Of a stretch of DNA of 64,000 nt, positions 8,377-17,314 are shown one piece after another. The notes beneath the pieces are model-generated. The model was not told the origin of the DNA and made no database searches. It was given only the letters and a program-made list of their open reading frames with translations. Positions within the stretch are counted from its first letter, which is position 1, and every line of letters starts with the position of its first letter. The stretch is taken from assembly GCA_037388505.1 (NCBI GenBank), contig JARRKC010000007.1, positions 1-64,000 of the forward strand. Reading direction: 5' to 3'. Origin of the DNA: JARRKC01 sp037388505. GTDB lineage: Bacteria > Acidobacteriota > UBA6911 > RPQK01 > JAPXNP01. A program made the translations under genes and the position numbers.

Positions 8377-8814
8377 CTACCAGCTGCCCGTGATGTAGCT
8401 TTCGAGCTGTTCGATCATGAACTCCTGCTCGGAGATCTTGGCCTGCACGGCATCACCGATCGAAACCATCCCCACCACTCTGTCCTCTTCAAGAACCGGA
8501 AGATGCCGAACATGCTTGTCCGTCATCAGAGCCATACACTCTTCCACCGTGTTGTTCAGCCCGACGTACGCGACCATCCGCGTCATGGCTTCGCCGACCT
8601 TGGTTTCTCGCGAGGCCTTGCCCCTGAGCACGACCTTACGGGCATAGTCGCGTTCCGAGAAGATACCCTCGATGTGGTCCCCCCGAAGGACCAGCACAGC
8701 GCCGATGTTCTTGTCCGCCATCAGCTGTAGAGCTTCGTAGATGCTCTGATCGGGACCCACCGACCAGACGTCGCGGCCTTTTCGCCGCAGAATGTCGAGA
8801 ACCGTTTTCTTCAT
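8377..8814 (-). CDS. Two-CBS-domain protein
   Basis: 145 aa made almost entirely of a tandem CBS pair. The first CBS motif runs from about residue 5 to 65 (VWSVGPDQSIYEALQLMADK, then GIFSERDYARKV) and the second from about 75 to 135 (VEECMALMTDKHVRHLPV, then GMVSIGDAV). Stand-alone CBS pairs bind adenosine nucleotides and act as energy or redox sensors on partner enzymes. I start at ATG 8814, with GGGGGAAG just upstream. It is downstream of the ole operon across a 264-bp gap, so it may have its own promoter. The partner is unknown. Confidence 0.9.
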   Translation of the reverse strand: MKKTVLDILRRKGRDVWSVGPDQSIYEALQLMADKNIGAVLVLRGDHIEGIFSERDYARKVVLRGKASRETKVGEAMTRMVAYVGLNNTVEECMALMTDKHVRHLPVLEEDRVVGMVSIGDAVQAKISEQEFMIEQLESYITGSW

Positions 8815-9078
8815 GGCTTCCCCCACTCGACATTGCGCTCGGGACGCCGTCGCCCGCCAGGTTCGACCACCGCTGCCCCGATGCAATGGACTCTTAAGAA
8901 AGGTAATTGTATTGACACTTAATTTAACCCGTTGCCCCGGGCAAACGCAACCTCGGTGTGCGCTGAGCAGTCCGAGGTGCAGGGTAACCCCCGGACGTCC
9001 CTGTCCGAGGTGGGGACCGGCGTCGAGCTAAGGGAGACCAACTGGAAGCACATCCCCCACCAGGCAGGGATGACTGGA

Positions 9079-10068
9079 TTACCGTGGCGACAGAGAGGCT
9101 TGGAGTCGCCGGAAACCCTCTTCCATGCTGACGACGGGTTGATAGGCGAGATCCCGGCGGGCTGCAGAGATATCGAACCAGTGAGCCGTTGACAGCTCTT
9201 CGGCGAGGAACCGTGTCAGGCGAGGCTCCCCTGAAACGGGGAGCAGCCGGTAGAGAACCTCCAGCAGGGCCCCACCCGCATAGGCCACGGACCGGGGGAC
9301 ACTCTTCTCCACAGGCGGCAAGCCGGCCGACGCCAGAATGCGGTTGACGAACTCCCAGGTCGGCATCGGCTCCGCCTGGGAGATGAAATAGGCTCTCCCT
9401 GCGGCGGGCCGGCCCGGGCCCAGGTGATCTGCGGCGCACAGATGCGCTTCCGCCGCATTGTCGATGTAGGTGAAGTCCACGAGCTTCTTCGCCGTCCCGA
9501 TTTGTCGCAGCCCACCCTTTCGTCCGCGGGCCAGGATGCCCGGAATCAGATTCGTATCGCCCGGCCCCCAGATCAGATGGGGACGCAGACTCACCGTTGC
9601 CAGGGCGGAACTGTTCGCGGACAGCACGAGTCTTTCGGCTGCTGCCTTGGTCTCGGGATAGGCCGCTCTGAAGCGCGCGGGATAGGGCACCGACTCGTCC
9701 ACGCCTTCCATATCCTTCCCGTCGAAGACCACGCTCGGCGAGCTCGTATAGACGAGCCGCTCGATCCGCAGAGTGCGGCAGGCCTCGAGAACATTCCGCG
9801 TCCCGAGGACGTTGGTCCGGTAGAAATCCCGGCGCCGACCCCAGATGCCGGCTTTAGCCCCCACGTGAAAGACCAGGTCGACTCCACGACAGGCCTCGAG
9901 GACGGCCTGCGCGTCGGCCAGATCTCCCTGCTGCTGTTCGATACCCAGCTGCTTCAGTTCCGGATGGGAACCCCGGGAAAAAGAGCGGACGGAATCGCCC
10001 CGCTCCACGAGCCGGCACGCGATGGCTCGGCCAAGAAACCCCCCTGCTCCCGTCACCAGGATTCTCAC
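9079..10068 (-). CDS. oleD: OleD-like NADPH-dependent 2-alkyl-3-ketoacid reductase (extended SDR)
   Basis: 329 aa. The N-terminal TGAGGFLGRA nucleotide-binding motif, a YTSSPSV block and YPETKAAAE with the catalytic Tyr/Lys pair mark an extended short-chain dehydrogenase of the 3-beta-HSD type. In the ole pathway OleD reduces the beta-keto acid made by OleA to a beta-hydroxy acid. I choose GTG 10068, because it overlaps the oleC stop as GTGA and has GGAG eight bases upstream; a TTG at 10089 is also in frame. It is the last gene of the oleA-B-C-D order. Confidence 0.9.
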   Translation of the reverse strand: MRILVTGAGGFLGRAIACRLVERGDSVRSFSRGSHPELKQLGIEQQQGDLADAQAVLEACRGVDLVFHVGAKAGIWGRRRDFYRTNVLGTRNVLEACRTLRIERLVYTSSPSVVFDGKDMEGVDESVPYPARFRAAYPETKAAAERLVLSANSSALATVSLRPHLIWGPGDTNLIPGILARGRKGGLRQIGTAKKLVDFTYIDNAAEAHLCAADHLGPGRPAAGRAYFISQAEPMPTWEFVNRILASAGLPPVEKSVPRSVAYAGGALLEVLYRLLPVSGEPRLTRFLAEELSTAHWFDISAARRDLAYQPVVSMEEGFRRLQASLSPR

Positions 10069-11705
10069 CCGAGTTGCTCCTGCGCCCAAGCGGCAAGCTG
10101 TTCGCGGGCGATCTTTGCATTGTGCCGAACATCTACGGGAAAACCGGGATGAACCAGAAAGACCTCGATCCCGCGAGTGATCTCGTGCCGAAGCGCCAGC
10201 TCCCTAAGCTCGCCCTGAAGCGTTTGGCGATCCGCTTTCCGTGCCTGCGCTTCGAGTTCGACGCAGATGGCGGGCATCTGCCGAGGAGGCTTTCCGATCC
10301 CAACCAGCGCCGAGCGGAACACCGCCGGATGCCGATTGAAAACGCCCTCGCAGCAGACGCTGAAGAGTGTCCCTTGCTCCGTGACCACTCGGTGAGACTT
10401 TCTGCCGCAGAACCAGATCCTTCGCTCGCCGTCGAAGTAGCCGAGGTCGCCCATCCGATGCCGGACCTCGCCGGCCGGGGTCACGATCTTCGCCAGACGG
10501 TCCGCTTGGGGCCGGCGGAAATACTCCTTCGAGACATTGGCACCCCAAACAACCAGTTCTCCGATGACATTGGACGGAAGCAGCAATGAGTCGGACCACT
10601 CCGGGACAGGGTCGTCGCTGATCCCGATGATGGCTGCCGAGACACCCGGGAGGGGCCTCCCGATGCAAACCCCTCTTCCTTCGTCCGTCCCGCCCAACCG
10701 ATTGCGCTCTGCAAGAGAGATCGAAGAGACCGGCAGGGCCTCCGTGGCGCCATAGGGGGTGAAGAAGGCGGCTTCGGAATTGAGCGATCTGGAGAAGCGC
10801 TCCGCAATCACCGGTGACACCGGCGCCCCGGCCGAAAGAACGCGGCACAGTGAAGGGAAGCGCAGCTTCCGTTCCGCCGCATAGCGTCCCACTCGATCCA
10901 GCAGAGCCGGCGAGCCGAACATATGGGTGATCCGAAGTTCGTCGATCAGCGAGACGATACGTCGGGGATCGACCGATCCCGGACGGGAAAAATCCATCTT
11001 CGGAAAGACGGTCGTCATGCGCAGAGCGGGGTCGAAGAGGGCAAACAGAGGAAAGGTGGCCAGATCGACTTCACCCGCGTGGATGTCGAAGGCCCGGCGG
11101 AGGAGTTCCGCCTGCGCGGAAAACATCCGGTGCGTGTAGATGACCCCCTTGGGAGGACCGGTGCTGCCGGAGGTGAAGACGATTGCCGCCATGTCGTCGC
11201 CCCGCAGCGCCACGGGCTGAAAACGCCCGAGGCTCCTGCCGTCCTCGATTACACGGGCCAGAATGGAGCTCCCTGGAGGCCGACGCCGGCTCGTGCAGAT
11301 CCATATCCGAACAGACCCCCGTCCCCATCCGAGTATTCGCGCCGCCCAAGCGGCTTTCGGAATCCCGATGAAGGCCTCCGGCTCGGCCTCGTCGATACAG
11401 CGCCGGAGATGATCCCTGCCGATCCCCGGGTCGACGAGCACGGGGATGGCACCCAGTTTGATCAAAGCGAAAGCCGCCACCACCATCTCGGGGCCGGGCG
11501 TCACCATGAGCACGACCCGGGTCCCCGCACCGATTCCGAGCCTGGACAGACCGGAGGCGCACCAATCGCTGCGGGCCTCCAGTTCAGCGTAGGTCAGGTT
11601 TCCACCCGGGCTGATCAGGGCGATCTGTTGCGGACTATCGACCGATCGGGCGGCGAGATGTCTGGCTATGCTCTGCGTCTGGCTGGAATCCGAACTATCC
11701 TCCAC
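10065..11705 (-). CDS. oleC: OleC-like beta-lactone synthetase (AMP-binding enzyme)
   Basis: 546 aa, ANL superfamily. The P-loop-like motif VFTSGSTGPPKGV, the PYGATEALP block and the RMGDLGYFDGERRIWFCGRK region are typical. OleC adenylates the beta-hydroxy acid and closes it to a beta-lactone. Start choice: GTG 11705 has AAGGAG seven bases upstream (11713-11718) and overlaps the end of oleB by 11 bp. ATG 11735 is in frame but has only a weak, distant ribosome site. The overlaps imply translational coupling within a single ole transcript. Confidence 0.9.
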   Translation of the reverse strand: MEDSSDSSQTQSIARHLAARSVDSPQQIALISPGGNLTYAELEARSDWCASGLSRLGIGAGTRVVLMVTPGPEMVVAAFALIKLGAIPVLVDPGIGRDHLRRCIDEAEPEAFIGIPKAAWAARILGWGRGSVRIWICTSRRRPPGSSILARVIEDGRSLGRFQPVALRGDDMAAIVFTSGSTGPPKGVIYTHRMFSAQAELLRRAFDIHAGEVDLATFPLFALFDPALRMTTVFPKMDFSRPGSVDPRRIVSLIDELRITHMFGSPALLDRVGRYAAERKLRFPSLCRVLSAGAPVSPVIAERFSRSLNSEAAFFTPYGATEALPVSSISLAERNRLGGTDEGRGVCIGRPLPGVSAAIIGISDDPVPEWSDSLLLPSNVIGELVVWGANVSKEYFRRPQADRLAKIVTPAGEVRHRMGDLGYFDGERRIWFCGRKSHRVVTEQGTLFSVCCEGVFNRHPAVFRSALVGIGKPPRQMPAICVELEAQARKADRQTLQGELRELALRHEITRGIEVFLVHPGFPVDVRHNAKIAREQLAAWAQEQLG

Positions 11706-12618
11706 AGAGGAACTCCTTGATGAGAGGAATGGCATCGGTGGCAGCGTCCTCCAGAACATAGTGGCCGGCTGCCTCAAAACGATGCACCTCAGCGTGAGGG
11801 AAATGGTCCAGCCACCTTGAAAGAAATGCCTGGTCAAAGACAAAGTCGCGTGTTCCCCAGCAGATCAGCACGGGGCGACTCCGAAGCTGCTTCAAACGAT
11901 CTTCCGTCTCCGCCACCAGCGAGTACGCTGGATCGCCCCGCTGCAACGGAATATCTTGCACGAAGCGGGTCACAGCAGTCCGGTCACGAGCAGATGCATA
12001 CGGTCCCAGGTACCCTTGGCGGATCTCGCGGCGCATACCCTTTGCACTGCCCAATCGGCACGCGCCCAGCGAGAACGCATTGAAGTAGGTCATGAAGAAA
12101 GCCGCCAATTGCGATCTACGGCAGAAACGGATTGTCCAATGCAGGGACGCCCCTGACGGCACCAGGAATCCGGCGGTATTGAGAACCACCAGGCGGTCGA
12201 TTCGCTCGGGATGACGGGCTGCCCAAGCCATCCCAATCAATCCGCCCCAATCGTGCAGAACCAGGCTCACCCGCCGTTCCAGACGCAGATGCTCGACAAA
12301 GGCCTCCAGATCGGCGACGCGTTGGACCAGAGTGTAGGAATACCGCTCCTCACCGGGCTTCGACGACAAGCCGCAGCCGATATGGTCGGGAGCAAGGGCG
12401 CGACATTCTTGCCTCAGGGCTCCGACGAGGTCCCGATACATAAACGACCAGGAGGGGTTCCCGTGAAGCAGCAGCACAGGGTCCCCCGCCCCTTCGTCGA
12501 GGTAGTGCAGCCGCAAGCCTCCAAAGTCGAAGTAGTGCGATTCGAACGGGTAGAGGTGACGAATCCCTTTCAAGAAGGCAGGGCTGGTCGAATGCAACGG
12601 TCTCTTTTCGAAGGGCAT
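11695..12618 (-). CDS. oleB: OleB-like alpha/beta hydrolase (beta-lactone decarboxylase)
   Basis: 307 aa, haloalkane-dehalogenase-type alpha/beta hydrolase. HGNPSW at 52-57, nucleophile D123 followed by W124 in LHDWGG, acid D258 in WGTRDF and H286 in AAGHYV give the Asp-Asp-His arrangement of this subfamily. OleB converts the cis-beta-lactone to the alkene and CO2. The ATG at 12618 is the first ATG; a TTG at 12636 overlaps the oleA stop as TTGA and could be the coupled start. Its position directly after oleA, together with the motifs, makes a dehalogenase role unlikely. Confidence 0.88.
   Translation of the reverse strand: MPFEKRPLHSTSPAFLKGIRHLYPFESHYFDFGGLRLHYLDEGAGDPVLLLHGNPSWSFMYRDLVGALRQECRALAPDHIGCGLSSKPGEERYSYTLVQRVADLEAFVEHLRLERRVSLVLHDWGGLIGMAWAARHPERIDRLVVLNTAGFLVPSGASLHWTIRFCRRSQLAAFFMTYFNAFSLGACRLGSAKGMRREIRQGYLGPYASARDRTAVTRFVQDIPLQRGDPAYSLVAETEDRLKQLRSRPVLICWGTRDFVFDQAFLSRWLDHFPHAEVHRFEAAGHYVLEDAATDAIPLIKEFLCGG
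11713..11718 (-). promoter_or_regulatory. Ribosome-binding site AAGGAG for oleC GTG start
   Basis: AAGGAG seven bases before GTG 11705. It lies within the oleB coding sequence and favours the GTG over the in-frame ATG 11735. Confidence 0.6.
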
Positions 12619-12632
12619 CCCCGAACGACCGG

Positions 12633-13661
12633 TCAATACTCGAATGAAGCCAGGGCGGTGGTCACGCCGGCACTTCCCATGACGAGAAGCACGCGCATGC
12701 CCCTTTGCAGCAAACCCTCATCCTCGGCCACGGCCAGTCCCAGAGGAAGCGACGCAGAAACGGTGTTCCCGAATCGGTCGTGCGTTTCGAAGACGCGGGC
12801 GGTATCCAGTCCCATGAGCTTGGCCGCTTTCATGGTCGAGGCCACGCTCACCGCGTGGCCGATGATGATGTCATAGGCCAGCGAAGTCAGGCTCTGGTTC
12901 TCTTTGAAATGGGTGACCAGCTTGCGAACCGTGAACGACAGGAGCTCTGCCGGAGCGGTGAAGAAAGACATCGGCTTCATGCGCTCACCGTTGGGTGAGA
13001 AATCTCCGGCGTTCGGCAAAGCGATCTTGCAGAGAGAGTGCTTGTCGCCCCAGGTCTTGAAGGTGAACTCCGAGTCATCCTCTTCTTTCGCAGTGACGAC
13101 GGTCGCGGTGGCCGCCTCCCCGATCGTGAATGCCGAGAAGGAATTCTCGAGGTCTTCTGCATTGTAGATGTCGAAATTCGCGTACTCGCGGAAGTTGAAT
13201 TCGCAATTGAGGATCATCACCCTCTTGTACATCTTCTGCGCCAGAAAGCTGCGCGCGATGGAGAGGCTGCGGATCCAGCTCGCACAAGCATCCAAAACGT
13301 CAAAACAAGTTGCCGACCGCAATCGCAACTCACTCTGAAAGAGGTTGGCCGTCGCCGGCTCAACCCAGCCGCGACCGACTCCTGCATAGATCAACAGATC
13401 AATGTCCTCCGGCTGCAGGCCGGCCTTCTCGAGAGCGCGTCGACCGGCTTCGACAGCAAAGGTCAGCGCCTTCTCGCCGTTGTTGCGATGGAACCGATAC
13501 TGGGTACCCGACATCCGGAAGAACCGACGAATCCTCTCCTCGAAGGATACAAGATCGGAACTCGACAAGTGCTCCTTATTCCGCTCGAGAATCTCCGCGA
13601 TCAATTCATCATTGCTCACCCTGCGAGTGGGAAGAGCGTAACCAATACTCTCAATCTTCAT
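12633..13661 (-). CDS. oleA: OleA-like thiolase, head-to-head acyl-CoA condensing enzyme
   Basis: 342 aa, KAS III-like fold. Candidate catalytic residues are C126 in DACASW, H269 in IGHAVS and N299 in FGNT. A glutamate, E101 in EPATAN, lies 25 residues before the cysteine. As I recall the family, OleA carries a catalytic Glu at a similar spacing, which separates it from FabH. It joins two fatty acyl-CoAs to a 2-alkyl-3-ketoacid, the first step of long-chain olefin synthesis. I start at ATG 13661 (MKIESIGYALP), where homology-like sequence begins. First gene of the operon; its promoter should lie in 13662-13900. Confidence 0.9.
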   Translation of the reverse strand: MKIESIGYALPTRRVSNDELIAEILERNKEHLSSSDLVSFEERIRRFFRMSGTQYRFHRNNGEKALTFAVEAGRRALEKAGLQPEDIDLLIYAGVGRGWVEPATANLFQSELRLRSATCFDVLDACASWIRSLSIARSFLAQKMYKRVMILNCEFNFREYANFDIYNAEDLENSFSAFTIGEAATATVVTAKEEDDSEFTFKTWGDKHSLCKIALPNAGDFSPNGERMKPMSFFTAPAELLSFTVRKLVTHFKENQSLTSLAYDIIIGHAVSVASTMKAAKLMGLDTARVFETHDRFGNTVSASLPLGLAVAEDEGLLQRGMRVLLVMGSAGVTTALASFEY

Positions 13662-14016
13662 CTGCCGAGTCCCCAACACCACTCCGGAAACACAGGGCGG
13701 CACAGCCCACCTCGGACTCCACCCGTGGAGATCCCGTCCGGACCGGTCGAGAAAAGCCACCGGCAGCTTACCAAGAGTGCCCGGTGGCGATCAAACGTGT
13801 AAGGATACCATCCTTTGTTCCGGTTCTTGCACCCCGCATTATGAGCCTGCCAGGTGAGACTGTAAACTCGGGGCGTGACTCGGTGTTAAGGAATTGCTAA
13901 AGTTGCTGACGCCTGTATATCGCGAGCGGGGCGGCGTTCCGCGGTAGCGGAGGATCGACTATCCGGCACCGTGACTTTCGCAGTGCAGAGTTCAACTGAG
14001 CTGGAGGAGCATTTCT
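13662..14016. other. Divergent intergenic region between oleA and the Gfo/Idh/MocA gene
   Basis: 355 bp without a gene. A weak plus-strand promoter candidate is TTGCTA (13894-13899), 16 bp, TATATC (13116 bases into the 13 kb block: 13916-13921). No repeat family is seen here. The oleA promoter must also lie here, but I cannot pick it out. Confidence 0.35.
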
Positions 14017-15360
14017 ATGAACAGCAAATCCCTTTCCCGTCGACAGTTCATCCAACAGGCTGGAATCGGCGCCGGTGTCACGGCAGTATCGACCCGATCC
14101 TCGATTGGTGCCTCCATCCAGGGTGCCAATGACAGAATCGGTGTTGGCTTCATCGGTTTCGGCATCCGCGGGCCCTTCCTTTTGAGGGCCGTTGAGCCGA
14201 TCCCTGACGCGGAGATCCGGGCCTGCTGCGACCTGTACGACGGACACTTCGAGGGCATCAAGGAACTCGGACATCCCAACGTGAGCACAACGAGGCGCTA
14301 CGAGGACGTCCTCGCCGACAAGGACATCGACGTCGTCATCGTGGCCACCCCGGACCACTGGCACAAAAAGATCGTCCTCGACAGCCTCTCCGCCGGAAAG
14401 GACGTGTACATCGAGAAACCGATGACTCACCGTTGGCAGGATGCCGCAGAATTCGTCGACGCCGTCAAGCGAACCGGACGCATACTGCAGGTCGGCAGCC
14501 AGCAGGCCAGCAACCCGGCCAATGAGCAGGCCATCGAGATGATCCGTTCGGGCAAACTCGGCAACATCACCTATTTGAGTGCCGCTATCCTTCGCAACAC
14601 TCCGACCGGCGCCTGGTACTACCCCATCCCTCCCGATGCCAACGAAGAAACGGTCGACTGGAAACGCTTCATCGGAGACACTCCCTGGCACGATTTCGAC
14701 CTCGATCGGTTCTTCCAGTGGCGGCTCTATTGGGAGTATTCGGGGGGTCTCCCGACGGATCTCTTCGTGCACATGATCACGTTGACCCACACCCTGATGG
14801 ACGTTCGCGTACCGAAGCGAGTGATTTCCATGGGCGGCATCTACAACTGGAAGGACCGTCGTGAGGTGCCCGATCACCTGTCGGCGTTGGTGGAATATGA
14901 CAAGGGGTTCGTTCTGGCCTTGAATTCCAGCGCCAACACCGCTCACCGGGTGCCCTTCCTGACCATCATGGGAACGGAGGGAGCCATCGAGTTCCAGGAG
15001 AATGGAACGGGCTTCACGTACTATAGCGAACCGATCCGTGACAGCTATTGGTACTCGACTTTGGGATGGCCCAAAGAGACGCGACTCGCCTACTACGAAG
15101 CCCACGACATCGATCCTGCAACTAACCGTCCCCGGAATGCGCCATCGGGCGCGAAGCCGGAGACGATCAAAGTCGAAGGCGATAACCTCGGGGCCCATAT
15201 GAAGAACTTCTTCAACTATGTCCGAGAACACAAACAGCCCTTCGAAGATGCTCTGTTCGGTGGGCAGTGTGCCACGGTCGGCCATATGACGAATATCTCG
15301 TACCGGGAGGGAAAGCCGGTCATTTGGGACAAGGACCAGGACAAAGTGGTCGTCGTTTGA
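14017..15360 (+). CDS. Tat-exported Gfo/Idh/MocA-family oxidoreductase
   Basis: 447 aa. It opens with a twin-arginine signal (SRRQFIQQAG, residues 7-16), followed by VGFIGFGIRGP, the nucleotide-binding turn, and VYIEKPMTHR with the conserved EKP. These enzymes oxidise or reduce sugars and cyclitols with tightly bound NAD(P), and export through Tat fits cofactor loading in the cytoplasm. A GGAGG-like site precedes ATG 14017. A lipoprotein cytochrome c follows after 187 bp and could take electrons, though Gfo enzymes normally use nicotinamide only. Substrate unknown. A DUF1080 protein at 35482 belongs to the same broad glycoside theme. Confidence 0.9.
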   Translation: MNSKSLSRRQFIQQAGIGAGVTAVSTRSSIGASIQGANDRIGVGFIGFGIRGPFLLRAVEPIPDAEIRACCDLYDGHFEGIKELGHPNVSTTRRYEDVLADKDIDVVIVATPDHWHKKIVLDSLSAGKDVYIEKPMTHRWQDAAEFVDAVKRTGRILQVGSQQASNPANEQAIEMIRSGKLGNITYLSAAILRNTPTGAWYYPIPPDANEETVDWKRFIGDTPWHDFDLDRFFQWRLYWEYSGGLPTDLFVHMITLTHTLMDVRVPKRVISMGGIYNWKDRREVPDHLSALVEYDKGFVLALNSSANTAHRVPFLTIMGTEGAIEFQENGTGFTYYSEPIRDSYWYSTLGWPKETRLAYYEAHDIDPATNRPRNAPSGAKPETIKVEGDNLGAHMKNFFNYVREHKQPFEDALFGGQCATVGHMTNISYREGKPVIWDKDQDKVVVV

Positions 15361-15547
15361 TCCGGTAAGGGAAGAGCTCCGCCTCGGATGCACCTTTTCG
15401 TCCGAGCGGTGGCTCGTGAGATCGCCGAGTTGCTGAAGAGAAACTGAATTCCTGTCCACTTTCGAGGGCTGGGCGACTAGAATAGCGTTCAGAGACACGG
15501 AACAACGAGCCCGAATTTCTCGCCGGGGTTCGAAAGGAGGAAGTGAG

Positions 15548-15991
15548 ATGAGGGGCAGTCTTTATCTTCTTCTCGGTGCCATCGCGACTCTCATGGCTTG
15601 CGGCAGCAATACCTCCTCTTCGGTCTTTCTGCCGAAGGGTGATGTGGAGGCTGGACGAGCCGTCTTCTCCCAGTTCGAATGCTACACGTGCCATGAGGTC
15701 AAGGGGGATAGTTTTCCTGCACCGACGGTCATCACACCGACCTACGTGGCGCTTGGCACGGGTCAAGGCGCAAGGTCACGCGGTTTTCTGGTCGAATCGA
15801 TTATCGCGCCTTCGCACGAGTTCGCGACTCCAAGACCTCCCGACGGGATGACGGCCGGGGATGTCAACATCATGAGCGGCAAGGCTTCGCGGATGACGAA
15901 CTTCTCCGACCGGATGACCGTCAAGCAGTTGCTCGACGTGACCACGTACCTGGAGTCTCTCCAGGGGAACTCGCGCGCCGGCAGCGAGTGA
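15548..15991 (+). CDS. Lipoprotein c-type cytochrome
   Basis: 147 aa. A lipobox L15-M16-A17-C18 predicts a lipid-anchored protein, and one heme site, CYTCH, lies at 45-49. Later methionines (for example in GMTAGDVNIMSG) could be the sixth ligand. The mature part is a small class I-like cytochrome domain ending in TTYLESL, as in many cytochromes fused or linked to periplasmic dehydrogenases. AGGAGG lies just before ATG 15548. It probably carries electrons in the periplasm; its partner may be the upstream exported oxidoreductase. Confidence 0.88.
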   Translation: MRGSLYLLLGAIATLMACGSNTSSSVFLPKGDVEAGRAVFSQFECYTCHEVKGDSFPAPTVITPTYVALGTGQGARSRGFLVESIIAPSHEFATPRPPDGMTAGDVNIMSGKASRMTNFSDRMTVKQLLDVTTYLESLQGNSRAGSE

Positions 15992-16049
15992 ACCGGGGGT
16001 TCCAAACAGAGAGTGTTGAAAGCGGCCGGCGTTTGTGAAAGGGACTATC

Positions 16050-17300
16050 ATGACTGATCTCGAACCGTCTGCCGCGGTGGCGCCCTCGTCCGATCTCGAG
16101 GAGTGCCGGCAGGACTTTCCCTCACTGAATCGTGTCCTCGGTGGACGGCGGCTCGCCTACTTCGACGGACCTGGGGGCTCACAAGTCCCCCGTCCTGTGA
16201 TCGAGGCGATCAGCCGCTACTACGCAACCTGCAACGCCAACACACACGGAATGTTCATGACCAGCCGGGAATCCGACGATCTTCTCGAAGAGGTCCGGCG
16301 AAACTGTGCCGTCTTTCTCAACGCGGAAAGCTCCGAAACCATATCGTTCGGGGCCAACATGACGACACTCAACTTCATGCTCAGCCGCGCCTTGGGCCGA
16401 TCCTTCCAGCCGGGCGACGAGATCTTGATCACCCAGCTGGATCATGAGGCGAACCGAGGTCCCTGGCTGAGGCTGCGCGAATCGGGCTTGCGGGTGCGAG
16501 AAGTCCGGATGCAACCGGACGGGACCCTCGATTACGACGAGTTCGCCCGCAAGATCAACGAGCGAACACGCCTGGTGGCGATTGGATGGGCGTCGAACGC
16601 GCTCGGAACGGTCAACGATATTCCTCTGATCCGCCGGATCAGCCGTGAAGCTGGAGCGCTTCTGTTGATCGATGCCGTCCACTATGCACCTCACTTTTGC
16701 ATCGATGTTCGCGAAATTGGTGCAGATTTCCTGCTGTGCTCGGCCTACAAATTCTACGGACCTCACGTCGGGATCCTCTACTCGAGGCCGAATCTTCTCG
16801 CCCAATTGGATACCGACCGGCTCTGCACGCAGGACGGCGTTCCTCCTTATCGGATCGAAACCGGGACGTTGAATCATGCCGCAATTGCCGGCGTTGGAGC
16901 GGCGGTTGCGTATCTCGCTTCCCGGGGTACCGGCACCGACCTTCGGGCCGGCGTCGAATCCGGGATGGCCAAGGTCACACAACACGAGCAAAGGCATGCC
17001 CGCCGGCTTTTCGATGAACTCGCCAACCTGCCGTTCATCGAACTTTACGGACCTGCTTTCGACTCCAAGAGACGCGCCCCTACGCTTTCCTTTACGGTGG
17101 AGGGACGGACTCCCCGGGAAGTAGCCGGCCGGCTGGCGGAACGGGGGCTGCTGGTCTGGGACGGAGATTTCTATGCGGCTCGTGCCGTCGAGATTCTCGG
17201 CCTGGCCGACCGTGGCGGACTGGTGCGCGTCGGGATGTCGATGTACACGACCGCCGAAGAGGTCGATCGTCTGGTCGAGGCACTCAGAGAGCTCCAGTAA
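16050..17300 (+). CDS. Class V aminotransferase, cysteine desulfurase-like
   Basis: 416 aa. The fold type I pattern is clear: DGPGGSQVP at the N terminus, SFGANMTTLNF, LIDAVHYAPH with the PLP Asp, and the Schiff-base lysine in SAYKFYGPH. This is the cysteine desulfurase-like group that lacks an obvious mobile catalytic-cysteine loop, so it may be a selenocysteine lyase-like or unrelated PLP enzyme rather than an IscS. ATG 16050 is preferred over GTG 16035. It lies 58 bp after the cytochrome gene and may share its transcript. Confidence 0.85.
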   Translation: MTDLEPSAAVAPSSDLEECRQDFPSLNRVLGGRRLAYFDGPGGSQVPRPVIEAISRYYATCNANTHGMFMTSRESDDLLEEVRRNCAVFLNAESSETISFGANMTTLNFMLSRALGRSFQPGDEILITQLDHEANRGPWLRLRESGLRVREVRMQPDGTLDYDEFARKINERTRLVAIGWASNALGTVNDIPLIRRISREAGALLLIDAVHYAPHFCIDVREIGADFLLCSAYKFYGPHVGILYSRPNLLAQLDTDRLCTQDGVPPYRIETGTLNHAAIAGVGAAVAYLASRGTGTDLRAGVESGMAKVTQHEQRHARRLFDELANLPFIELYGPAFDSKRRAPTLSFTVEGRTPREVAGRLAERGLLVWDGDFYAARAVEILGLADRGGLVRVGMSMYTTAEEVDRLVEALRELQ

Positions 17301-17314
17301 CCCACCGCTCGGAA

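Noticed and set aside
8912..8917. Perfect TTGACA on the plus strand
   Set aside because: No -10 at a proper distance and no plus-strand gene downstream.
11695..12618. Haloalkane dehalogenase
   Set aside because: The catalytic pattern is shared with OleB, and the gene sits between oleA and oleC, so OleB is the better call.
13897..15498. 533-codon minus-strand frame opposite the Gfo/Idh/MocA gene
   Set aside because: It shadows the real gene, which has a Tat signal and clear motifs.
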